Assembly: GCA_051005235.1 (NCBI GenBank)
Contig: JBPCJO010000023.1
Span: forward strand, 1 to 18,380
Length of the DNA: 18,380 nt
Direction: 5' to 3'
Source: JALQXV01 sp051005235
GTDB taxonomy: Bacteria > Patescibacteriota > Saccharimonadia > Saccharimonadales > 2-12-FULL-41-12
The notes under the pieces are model-generated. The model searched no databases. It saw nothing but the letters and a program-made list of their open reading frames with translations, and was not told the origin of the DNA. How positions within the stretch are numbered: the first letter of the stretch is position 1; every line of letters starts with the position of its first letter. A program made the position numbers and the translations under genes. This document shows, piece after piece, positions 7,604 through 14,318 of this stretch.

Positions 7604-8689
7604 ATGATATCCAAAAGTTCAGCCAAGTTAGAACGAGAACGGCTGGTAAGTCTGATAAACAGCATGGCCGACGGAGTAATTGCCACCGACGAGGTCGGTA
7701 AAATCGTACTTTATAATGGAGCGGCACTGAATATCCTGGACGTGAACATTGACCTTCAAGGTAAAAAACTGGAAGCTGTTGCTAGCGTTATTGATAAAAA
7801 TAACCAGACAGTAGATGTCTCTGAACTTATTACGAGCACGCATACGCAAACAAACAGTCGCGATTTAAAGCTGGCTTACCCTGATGGCAGTATCAGTAAC
7901 TTATATATTAGTATCGCACCCGTAAAACTGAGCTATGGCAAGCAAGGGAATCGGGGTTTTGTCGTAGTAATACGTGATATTACCCGTGAGAAGTCGTTAG
8001 AGGAAGAACGAGATGAATTTATTAGCGTAATTAGTCATGAACTGCGAACCCCGATTGCTATCGCCGAAGGAAATATTGGTAATGCCAAATTTATCGTCAG
8101 TAAGTCAAAGGGCAATGAGATGGTCAAAAAAGCCCTCGACCAAGCTCATGATCAAATATTATTCTTAGGCGGCATGATTAATGACCTGTCTACCTTGTCT
8201 CGCGCCGAACGGAGTAAATTAGAACTCGAGCTTGAACCGATCAACCCACATGAACTTATTGAAGAACTGACTAAGACTTACTCCATACAGGCCGAGCAAA
8301 AGGGCTTAACTCTCCAGACTGACCTCGATCGAAATCTTGAACTGTTATCTTCGAGCAAATTGTATGTTAGCGAAATCCTGCAAAACTTTATTACCAATGC
8401 TATAAAGTACACCGAGACAGGCACCGTTACACTTGGTGCCCGGCAGCGTAAAGGCGGGGTGTTATTTGAGATAAGTGACACGGGCATTGGTATTAGTAAA
8501 GCCGACCAAAAATTAGTATTTGATAAGTTTTTTAGAAGCGAAGATTACCGTACACGGTCAAATAATGGCACAGGGCTTGGCTTATACGTAACCATGAAGC
8601 TGACTCGCTTAATTCATGCTGAGATCGATTTAAAGAGTGTTATAAATAAAGGCTCAACCTTTTCTATATATATCCCCAACTTACACTAG
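7604..8689 (+). CDS. Soluble PAS-domain sensor histidine kinase
   Basis: This 361-residue protein has a PAS domain at about 12-125 (NSMADGVIATDEVGKIVLYN, then a strand FVVVIRDITRE). A HisKA dimerisation domain follows with H145 in SHELRTP. The HATPase_c domain has its N box at N265 (NFITNAIKYT), G1 DTGIG (292-296), F box FDKFF (306-310) and G2 GTGLGL (322-327). All catalytic boxes are intact. No transmembrane segment is present, so it senses a cytoplasmic signal. No response regulator is encoded in this window. I chose the ATG at 7604, 7 nt after the peptidase stop. An upstream in-frame start at 7544 would overlap the peptidase by 53 nt and add non-domain residues. Confidence 0.93.
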   Translation: MISKSSAKLERERLVSLINSMADGVIATDEVGKIVLYNGAALNILDVNIDLQGKKLEAVASVIDKNNQTVDVSELITSTHTQTNSRDLKLAYPDGSISNLYISIAPVKLSYGKQGNRGFVVVIRDITREKSLEEERDEFISVISHELRTPIAIAEGNIGNAKFIVSKSKGNEMVKKALDQAHDQILFLGGMINDLSTLSRAERSKLELELEPINPHELIEELTKTYSIQAEQKGLTLQTDLDRNLELLSSSKLYVSEILQNFITNAIKYTETGTVTLGARQRKGGVLFEISDTGIGISKADQKLVFDKFFRSEDYRTRSNNGTGLGLYVTMKLTRLIHAEIDLKSVINKGSTFSIYIPNLH

Positions 8690-8721
8690 AGAGTTTTGCA
8701 ATCTTAATTTATGATCGTGTA

Positions 8722-8750
8722 TTGACTTCTATTAGCCTGCAAGCTACTAT
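8722..8750 (+). promoter_or_regulatory. secE-nusG promoter P1
   Basis: TTGACT (8722-8727) and TACTAT (8745-8750) are 17 bp apart. The start is predicted near 8757, just before the hairpin at 8763-8790. A second TTGACT at 8750-8755 lies 19 bp before TATATT (8775-8780), a weaker possible P2 whose -10 box sits in the hairpin loop. Confidence 0.6.
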
Positions 8751-8762
8751 TGACTTTGAACG

Positions 8763-8796
8763 ACCTACTCTAACTATATTCAGAGTAGGTTTATTT
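8763..8796 (+). terminator. Rho-independent-like hairpin between the histidine kinase gene and secE
   Basis: A 9-bp perfect stem (ACCTACTCT at 8763-8771 with AGAGTAGGT at 8782-8790) has a 10-nt loop, and TTATTT follows. It is suited to ending the kinase operon. It also lies downstream of a good promoter, so for secE transcripts it would be a 5' leader hairpin. The T tract is short and interrupted, so termination may be partial. Confidence 0.65.
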
Positions 8797-8836
8797 AATT
8801 TCTAAAGCGACTCTTTAAGAGCTGGAGACATGAGAC

Positions 8837-9295
8837 GTGGCAAAGGTAATCAAGAAAGCAAGCGAAGACAGTAAAAAGCCAAAAAAAACCGTAGCATCTA
8901 ATGCTACAAAACCTACACCGCCAAAGACTAAACGTTCGCAGACCGTCCGCGACCGTACCAAAATCGGTGAAAGCGGCCGCAAGCGCCGTTTACGCAATAC
9001 CGCTAGTAAGTTTAAAACACCGTTCGCTTTTGCGCGCCAAACAGGCAAACGCGAATATCACATGCCATTACCCGACAACCGGGCTGGCCGAATTCTAAAA
9101 AAACGCGTTCGTCTGGCGCCAAAATTTATGCGCGAAGCAGGCCAAGAAATCAAACTGGTGACTTGGCCGAACTTCCGCGAAACCATAAGATTAACTATGG
9201 CTGTATTCATTTTCGCAGTTATTTTTGCATCTATCGTAGGTGTACTTGACTATGGATTAGATAAACTATTCAGAGAGGTAATTATAAAGAAATGA
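8837..9295 (+). CDS. secE: Preprotein translocase subunit SecE with long basic N-terminal extension
   Basis: SecE is a small membrane subunit of the SecYEG channel. The core is at the C-terminus. EIKLVTWPNFRETIRLTMAV is the conserved amphipathic segment, followed by one transmembrane helix (about residues 120-145, VFIFAVIFASIVGVLDYG). The usual single-helix SecE is about 60-70 residues; this one has 152. The first 100 or so are rich in K, R, P and T and unlikely to be globular. The start is GTG at 8837 with GGAG (8824-8827) 9 nt upstream. An ATG at 8830 is in another frame. The stop overlaps the nusG start by 4 nt (ATGA). Confidence 0.92.
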   Translation: MAKVIKKASEDSKKPKKTVASNATKPTPPKTKRSQTVRDRTKIGESGRKRRLRNTASKFKTPFAFARQTGKREYHMPLPDNRAGRILKKRVRLAPKFMREAGQEIKLVTWPNFRETIRLTMAVFIFAVIFASIVGVLDYGLDKLFREVIIKK

Positions 9296-9834
9296 CGAAA
9301 CGATACGACTCAGAAAAGCATTGGTACGCCGTGCACACCTACAGTGGCTACGAAGAAAAGGTTGCCGAAAGTATTCGCCAGCGCTCTGCCAGCCTAGAAA
9401 TGAACGACAAGATCTTTAATGTTCTTGTTCCTAAAGAAAAAATGATAGAAATCAAGAATGGCAAGCGCAAAGTCGTCGAAAAACGTATCTTCCAAGGTTA
9501 CGTCTTAGTTCAGATGAAGCTCAGCGAAGATGCCTGGTATATCGTCCGCAACACCCCGTCTGTAACTGGCTTTGTAGGTACTGGCATTGACCCCAGCCCC
9601 ATCAGCGATGACGAAATGGAAAAGATCAGCAAACGTATGGGTCTCGACCAACCAAAGCACAAGATCGACTTCAAAATCGGCGAAGTCGTCAATATCACCG
9701 ACGGCCCATTCAAAGGCTTTGACGGTTCGATTAACGAAATTGACCTTACTAAAGGCAAACTCAAAGTCTTGGTGAGCATGTTCGGCCGCGAGACACCGGT
9801 TGAGTTAGATAGTCTGCAGGTTAAACGCGTCTAG
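9292..9834 (+). CDS. nusG: Transcription termination/antitermination factor NusG
   Basis: This 180-residue protein has the two NusG domains. The NGN domain runs from HWYAVHTYSGYEEKV to about residue 115, including the FQGYVLVQM strand and NTPSVTGFVG. The C-terminal KOW domain is GEVVNITDGPFKGFDGSINEID with the FGRETPVELD ending. NusG binds the RNA polymerase clamp and links it to ribosomes or Rho. It is translationally coupled to secE by the ATGA overlap, the standard secE-nusG pair. Its stop is embedded in a CTAG tetranucleotide shared with the stop of the convergent gene. No terminator follows. Confidence 0.97.
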   Translation: MTKRYDSEKHWYAVHTYSGYEEKVAESIRQRSASLEMNDKIFNVLVPKEKMIEIKNGKRKVVEKRIFQGYVLVQMKLSEDAWYIVRNTPSVTGFVGTGIDPSPISDDEMEKISKRMGLDQPKHKIDFKIGEVVNITDGPFKGFDGSINEIDLTKGKLKVLVSMFGRETPVELDSLQVKRV

Positions 9835-11141
9835 CCAGGAGGCTTTTTGTGGGCAACATACCTCTCGTATGTGAGAACTATTCCCCGTCCAAATTTCGCT
9901 TCAGCAGCTTGGCGGTCTGACAACAGGTTACCCACTAGCTGGGCTCTCGACGGTTGCGGAAACATCTTATTGACATTTTTGACATTGGAAGCGCTATAGT
10001 CGTGCTCAAGACCGATTGTGATAAGATGCGCCTCCAAAGGATGGGCTAACAGTTGAATAATCTGTTTACTAGACATATCCCGTCTTCCAAATCGCGCGAA
10101 AAGTCTGGCATGAACTGCTAACTTTCTATCGGATGAAGCCAATACGCGCGGGGCATGATTAATCAGAGCCAGAGGACTGCCATCCCATTGCAACTTGGCA
10201 CAAACACGGCTAACGTCGCTGATCCGCTTGAGCAATTTGTCTGGATCGCTAGCTAATAAACGTAAGTTGCTAGCTATTAGCCTATTGGTATCGAGTCCTG
10301 ATTCATCCATCGCGCTTTTAAGCTTCATCATTTTTTCGGGTTCAATTCGATTGCCTGTAAACGTATTGATCTGCCGGGCAAACTGATCACTACTCATGCC
10401 TAGCTCGTCGAAACAAAAATTAACTAAATCTTGACCGGCGTCTGAATTGTATCTCCGGTCAGTATAGTTAAACCCGTATTGCACGTACTGCCGGATGGCT
10501 TCATCCGAGCGAGTAAGCAGTTTCGGGTTGCTGGTGATGACGGCGTGTGCATTGCAACTTGAGCCTATCAGAGCCTCTACCTGAACATGACGCTTAGGGG
10601 TTACATTGACCGCGGGAGGATGCGAATTGACGAGGGTGACAGCATCATAGCCAGCCTCGCTATAGCCGAGTATGTTTGTCTCTAGAGTCGAAGCTTTTTT
10701 CCATAGTACAGATACATTACGCTGAATCATTCGCGGAACATCGATGGAATGCGAGTCGAGCGTTATTATCGATTCAATGCTTGTTGAAAGAGGAGACAGT
10801 GATGGTTTGTTTCTTTGTAAACGCTGGTACGTACTGTGAAACGAGCTATCCGGATCATCCCAACCCATGTGTTCACCCCAAAAAGTTCTCCGGGCCAACA
10901 ACGTAATATCACGACTTTGGTCACTTCCCACTAGAGCCTCTGACCCAAGTCTTATTAACCGGTTTGCTTCGTCGAGCCACTCTTGGCCGACGGGTTTCTC
11001 ACGGAGTTGCTCGAAAATAGGAGCTTGTAATTCCGTTAGATTAAATGTCTCGAAGGCGATTTTGTTAGCTATATTTAGAGCCTCGGTGTAACCGAGATAC
11101 GGTTTGGGCTCTCTTTCGTGGTCATCACTAAGTCTATGCAT
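9831..11141 (-). CDS. Helical-repeat protein of unknown function, mTERF-like periodicity
   Basis: I do not recognise this 436-residue protein. From about residue 136 to 384 it shows recurring 31-38-residue units. The best are AVTLVNSHPPAVNVTPKRHV (168-186), AVITSNPKLLTRSDEAIRQY (200-219), RLIASNLRLLASDPDKLLKR (287-306) and LALINHAPRVLASSDRKLAV (324-343), with weaker ones near 136 and 358. The pattern 'hydrophobic-x3-P-x-hydrophobic-L-x-S-x2-K-hydrophobic' recalls the mTERF repeat, an alpha-solenoid that binds nucleic acid. That link is inference only. The N-terminal 130 residues look like a separate helical region (PYLGYTEALNIANKIAFETF). There is no signal or membrane segment. It has its own promoter and converges on nusG with overlapping stops. 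Confidence 0.6.
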   Translation of the reverse strand: MHRLSDDHEREPKPYLGYTEALNIANKIAFETFNLTELQAPIFEQLREKPVGQEWLDEANRLIRLGSEALVGSDQSRDITLLARRTFWGEHMGWDDPDSSFHSTYQRLQRNKPSLSPLSTSIESIITLDSHSIDVPRMIQRNVSVLWKKASTLETNILGYSEAGYDAVTLVNSHPPAVNVTPKRHVQVEALIGSSCNAHAVITSNPKLLTRSDEAIRQYVQYGFNYTDRRYNSDAGQDLVNFCFDELGMSSDQFARQINTFTGNRIEPEKMMKLKSAMDESGLDTNRLIASNLRLLASDPDKLLKRISDVSRVCAKLQWDGSPLALINHAPRVLASSDRKLAVHARLFARFGRRDMSSKQIIQLLAHPLEAHLITIGLEHDYSASNVKNVNKMFPQPSRAQLVGNLLSDRQAAEAKFGRGIVLTYERYVAHKKPPG

Positions 11142-11187
11142 TGAAGTATTTACAGCTGAATTATTAAAATTTTATTAACTTTACTAA

Positions 11188-11199
11188 TACATTATACCA
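11188..11199 (-). promoter_or_regulatory. Extended -10 promoter of the helical-repeat gene
   Basis: On the minus strand, TGGTATAAT places a perfect TATAAT at 11196-11191 with the extended TG at 11199-11198. The start near 11184 gives a leader of about 43 nt. A TTGACA at 11209-11204 is only 7 bp from the -10 box and cannot be its -35. Confidence 0.55.
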
Positions 11200-11238
11200 C
11201 TTCTGTCAAGTTTAGTACTTTCATTCATAAGCTGATCA

Positions 11239-11247
11239 TGGTATAGT
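11239..11247 (+). promoter_or_regulatory. Extended -10 promoter of rplK-rplA
   Basis: TGGTATAGT gives an extended -10 (TATAGT at 11242-11247) with only a weak TTTCAT at 11219-11224. The start near 11254 leaves a leader of about 80 nt before rplK. It is divergent from the promoter at 11191-11199, about 45 bp away. Confidence 0.5.
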
Positions 11248-11293
11248 GAACAGGTTACCTACTTCTGTCTTTTATCAATATTAAAAGGAAAGG

Positions 11294-11323
11294 GAAGGAG
11301 AACGGTAGAGCTTGCTCCCGTTC
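11294..11323 (+). promoter_or_regulatory. rplK leader: purine-rich Shine-Dalgarno-like run followed by a hairpin
   Basis: GAAGGAG (11294-11300) is a strong Shine-Dalgarno but lies 33 nt from the rplK ATG. Between them, GAACGG (11300-11305) pairs with CCGTTC (11318-11323) and GAG (11308-11310) with CTC (11315-11317), leaving a 2-nt bulge and a CTTG loop. The hairpin could bring the Shine-Dalgarno near the ATG, or serve as an autoregulatory site such as an L1 target. Function is inferred. Confidence 0.4.
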
Positions 11324-11333
11324 GAACAATCTT

Positions 11334-11765
11334 ATGGCAGACGCAAAAAAAGTTAAAGCAAATTTAAAGATGCGCATTCCGGCTGGTAAAGCTACGGCTG
11401 CACCGCCAGTTGGTAGCACCCTCGGTCAACACGGTGTTAATATGATGAATTTTATTAATCCATTTAACGATGCCACCCGCGAGATGAAGGGCATCGTTAC
11501 CGCTCATATCACTATCTTTGAAGACCGGACTATGAACTTTCGTGTCGTCAGCGAACCAGTCGACGAACAAATTCGTGCCAAACTTGGCATTAAAAAGAGC
11601 TCTGGCAAACCAAATACCGAAAAGGTTCCTCAAAAATTATCAGATAAAGACCTAACTACTATTGCCGAAGTTAAGGCCAAAGACATGAATACCACCGATA
11701 TTGAAGCCGTCAAGAAGATGGTCGCCGGCACCGCACGCAGTATGGGTGTCGAACTCGAAACTTAA
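11334..11765 (+). CDS. rplK: 50S ribosomal protein uL11
   Basis: This 143-residue protein matches normal L11 length. The N-terminal domain has the conserved proline-rich IPAGKATAAPPVGSTLGQHG followed by a GVNMMNFINPFN segment. The C-terminal rRNA-binding domain includes KLSDKDLTTIAEVKAKDMN and ends with VAGTARSMGVELE. L11 forms the GTPase-associated centre stalk base with 23S rRNA. The ATG at 11334 starts the expected MADAKKVKANLKMRIPAGKA. There is no Shine-Dalgarno at normal distance; one lies beyond a leader hairpin. rplA follows, the conserved L11 operon order. Confidence 0.97.
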   Translation: MADAKKVKANLKMRIPAGKATAAPPVGSTLGQHGVNMMNFINPFNDATREMKGIVTAHITIFEDRTMNFRVVSEPVDEQIRAKLGIKKSSGKPNTEKVPQKLSDKDLTTIAEVKAKDMNTTDIEAVKKMVAGTARSMGVELET

Positions 11766-11824
11766 TTTAAGATAACAATACGTGGGAGGCACTTATGCCG
11801 CACGAACCACAAAGGAGGATGATC

Positions 11825-12808
11825 ATGGCAGAAGCCAAACCAAAGAAAGTCACCAAAGCGAAAGCCACGAAGGCCAAAGCCGAAAAAATAGTAGCAAAAA
11901 CTACAGAACAACCAGAAGCTACCGTAGCTTTAGAGACTCCGTTAACTGAACCAGTTGCTGCAGAGCCAGCAGTCGTAGCAAAATCCGGTAAGCGCAGCGC
12001 AAAAACACTCGCCGAAACCGAAGAAAAAATTGAGAAAGAAGAACGAAAAGCAACAGCTAAGGCCGAGTCCACCGACGATAAGCCAAAATTACCCGTTAAA
12101 CCCGCTCGCAGCCGTCTGGCGCGACGCAGCAAAAAGTACCGCGAAGCAGCTAAATTGTTTGACGTCACCAAGCAGTACCCCATCGCCGAAGCGCTTGAAC
12201 TTGCGACTAAAACAAGCACCACCAAGTTTGACTCTACCGTTGAGTTACATATTCGCCTTGGTGTCGATCCGCGCCAAGCCGACCAAAACATTCGCGACAA
12301 CCTCGTGCTGCCTGCCGGAACCGGAAAGACTGTTCGCGTTGCAGTCTTTGCCGACGAAGAAGTTGCCAAAGCCGCAAAGAAGGCCGGTGCTGATGTAGCC
12401 GGTGATGCCGACTTCTTGGCCCAACTCGATAAAGGCACGATTGATTTCGATGTTTTGATAGCCACACCAAATGTTATGGCCCGCCTGAGCAAATATGCCC
12501 GCGTACTTGGCCCTAAAGGCCTCATGCCCAACCCTAAGAGCGGCACCGTAACAACCGATGTAGAAAAAGCCGTCAAACAAGCCAAAGCCGGTAAGGTTGA
12601 ATACCGCGTAGACAGCACCGGCATCGTCCATCTTGGCGTTGGCAAAGTTAGTTTTGGAGCAGCCAAATTAGCAGAAAATGTTGCCGCAGTGTTTGCCAGC
12701 ATTAAACAAAATAAGCCAGCCAGCGTTAAGGCCACCTATGTAAAGAGTGTTATTGTAACTACTAGTATGGGACCGGGCATCAAAGTTTTACCAAGCGAAG
12801 TAATGTAG
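11825..12808 (+). CDS. rplA: 50S ribosomal protein uL1 with low-complexity N-terminal extension
   Basis: L1 binds the 23S rRNA stalk near the E site and often represses its own operon. The core runs from about residue 95 (SKKYREAAKLFDV) and includes KFDSTVELHIRLGVDPRQAD, LPAGTGKTVRVAVFA, RVLGPKGLMPNPKSGTV and the C-terminal SMGPGIKV. About 95 residues before it are rich in A, K, E and T and absent from typical L1 (about 230 residues). I chose the ATG at 11825 (327 aa) with AGGAGG at 11813-11818, 6 nt upstream. An in-frame ATG at 11795 has its own GGGAGG (11784-11789) and would add ten residues. The long antisense frame here is an artefact of composition. Confidence 0.95.
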   Translation: MAEAKPKKVTKAKATKAKAEKIVAKTTEQPEATVALETPLTEPVAAEPAVVAKSGKRSAKTLAETEEKIEKEERKATAKAESTDDKPKLPVKPARSRLARRSKKYREAAKLFDVTKQYPIAEALELATKTSTTKFDSTVELHIRLGVDPRQADQNIRDNLVLPAGTGKTVRVAVFADEEVAKAAKKAGADVAGDADFLAQLDKGTIDFDVLIATPNVMARLSKYARVLGPKGLMPNPKSGTVTTDVEKAVKQAKAGKVEYRVDSTGIVHLGVGKVSFGAAKLAENVAAVFASIKQNKPASVKATYVKSVIVTTSMGPGIKVLPSEVM

Positions 12809-12816
12809 GATTTATA

Positions 12817-13662
12817 GTGAGTGAACATAGCGCAGCCATAAAACTAAATGCAGCCGAGACAATTTATCGTGACAAAACACGCATTTACAGCTTTAAAGAA
12901 CCGTTTTTAGATTACGCTGAAAGTGAATTTGGTAGGTATCATTTTACGCAAGATTTACGGTTTAAACCGTATAAGTATGATAACCATCAAATGTTAGAGG
13001 ATCTTGGTAATGATGTCCAGCCGCTGCTTCATATGCCATTTACACATGACCACGTTATTCAGCCGATGCTTCGTACTCAAATTATGCGCGACAATCACTC
13101 CGAACTGAATCCTGAAAATATTAATTTACTTAGGCAAGCTGCTTATTTTCATGATATGGGCGAAAATGAACACCCAAATTTAGTTGAGACCTGTGGCAGC
13201 ATTGTCGGCGACATTGATTATCCTTCAAAAATTCGTGCTACCCAAGCAGAACGCGAAGAACGCGAAAACGCCGAGAAAACAATTCGGCAGTTTTTCTACG
13301 CAAAACACCTGGGTTACATGTCTGATGACCAACTCGAAAAGTTGGAACAAATTGTGGGCGACAATTATCATGATACCTACGAAAAGCAATTCTTTGATAC
13401 TGCCGAACACCTTGGTTATTTTGGCACTGCCATGCGCGCCGCCGAAATTGCCTTAGCCAATACTCACAAGCTTGATATATCTCGTAGAATTCATCAGCTT
13501 GGCAGAATGGCTGTTATTGTTGGTAACCGCTGGTTTGAAGACCTAGGCACCACAGACAGCTCATACCCACATGTAACTTCCCAACTACAAAAACATGAAT
13601 CGACAGTCATAGCGATCAACGCCCGCATCAAGCCTTGTATTGACTTACTAGTTGCCCATTAA
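12817..13662 (+). CDS. HD-domain metal-dependent hydrolase
   Basis: This 281-residue protein fits the HD fold. A histidine-rich segment PFTHDHVIQP (74-83) is followed by AAYFHDMGENEH with the H112-D113 doublet. A helical stretch with ERENAEKTI and YHDTYEKQFFDTAEHLGY follows. HD proteins hydrolyse phosphoester bonds in nucleotides or second messengers. A nucleotidase role is suggested by convergence with a pyrimidine-type operon but is not shown. The start is GTG at 12817 with AGGA at 12807-12810, 8 nt after the rplA stop, so it may be read from the rplA transcript, in the place where rplJ often lies. It overlaps the convergent HAD gene by 4 nt. Confidence 0.75.
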   Translation: MSEHSAAIKLNAAETIYRDKTRIYSFKEPFLDYAESEFGRYHFTQDLRFKPYKYDNHQMLEDLGNDVQPLLHMPFTHDHVIQPMLRTQIMRDNHSELNPENINLLRQAAYFHDMGENEHPNLVETCGSIVGDIDYPSKIRATQAEREERENAEKTIRQFFYAKHLGYMSDDQLEKLEQIVGDNYHDTYEKQFFDTAEHLGYFGTAMRAAEIALANTHKLDISRRIHQLGRMAVIVGNRWFEDLGTTDSSYPHVTSQLQKHESTVIAINARIKPCIDLLVAH

Positions 13663-14318
13663 AGTAAAATTGTCGCAATATCTTTTAGCGTTTTTAACTG
13701 AGGGCAGTCTATACCGCTCTCAGATTTATTCACATAAACCAAAATCGTCTTAATCCCAAGTTCCCGTGGGGAATAATAGTCCGAGGCTGCTCTGTCGCCA
13801 ATGTATAAAAATTGGTCAGGCGAGTATTGCGGGTATTTACTAAGCCATAATCGGTAGGTCGTACCGTCAGATTTAGGGCCGTCCGAGGCAGTAATAACAT
13901 GTTTAAATAGCTCTGCTGGAATTGCCATGTGTGTAAGCTTTTTTAGGGTATTTGATCGGTTTGAACCGGTCACAATATCAATATGACCGTATTTTTGTTT
14001 TATATTTTTTAACAGACTTAGTGTTTGAGGGTCAGGCTGCAGATATTCGGCTATATTTGCTTTTTCTAACGCCTCCTGAATCGTATCTTTTGCGTTCGGT
14101 ATGCCCAGCCTGAGCAAACTTTGGCTGCCAGATATGCCTGCGCCATGATAAAGCTCTTTAAATCGCCGCTGGGCCTCAGCCCGCGGTACCTTTAAATGAT
14201 AGCTAATTTTATCGTAGAGATACGTCTGAATCGCATCATCAATCTCGGGCGACTTTGGGTAGAGGGTTTGGTCTAGGTCAAAACCAATAACTTTGGGACT
14301 ATTTTGCACAGGCAACAT
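13659..14318 (-). CDS. HAD-superfamily hydrolase, pyrimidine 5'-nucleotidase-like
   Basis: This 219-residue HAD phosphatase has motif I FDLDQTLYP (nucleophile D14, acid/base D16) and motif II TGSNRS (T117). The motif III lysine is probably K149 in DGPKSDG. Motif IV is GDRAASD (D175, D180). The DLDxTLYP start and the all-helical cap are typical of the SDT1/pyrimidine 5'-nucleotidase group, which dephosphorylates UMP, CMP or dUMP. Exact substrate is inferred. The ATG at 14318 overlaps the upstream synthase-like gene by 20 nt. No Shine-Dalgarno is visible, so coupling is likely. Its stop shares a TTAA tetranucleotide with the HD gene. Confidence 0.85.
   Translation of the reverse strand: MLPVQNSPKVIGFDLDQTLYPKSPEIDDAIQTYLYDKISYHLKVPRAEAQRRFKELYHGAGISGSQSLLRLGIPNAKDTIQEALEKANIAEYLQPDPQTLSLLKNIKQKYGHIDIVTGSNRSNTLKKLTHMAIPAELFKHVITASDGPKSDGTTYRLWLSKYPQYSPDQFLYIGDRAASDYYSPRELGIKTILVYVNKSESGIDCPQLKTLKDIATILL

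Noticed and set aside
11191..11209. TTGACA plus TATAAT as a full promoter for the helical-repeat gene
   Set aside because: The boxes are only 7 bp apart, far too close for sigma-70. The extended -10 alone explains the signal better.
11767..12735. 322-codon open frame antisense to rplA
   Set aside because: It lies opposite a clear L1 gene. Its Ala/Ser/Leu-rich sequence is what the complement of an A/K/E-rich coding region produces, and no domain is visible.
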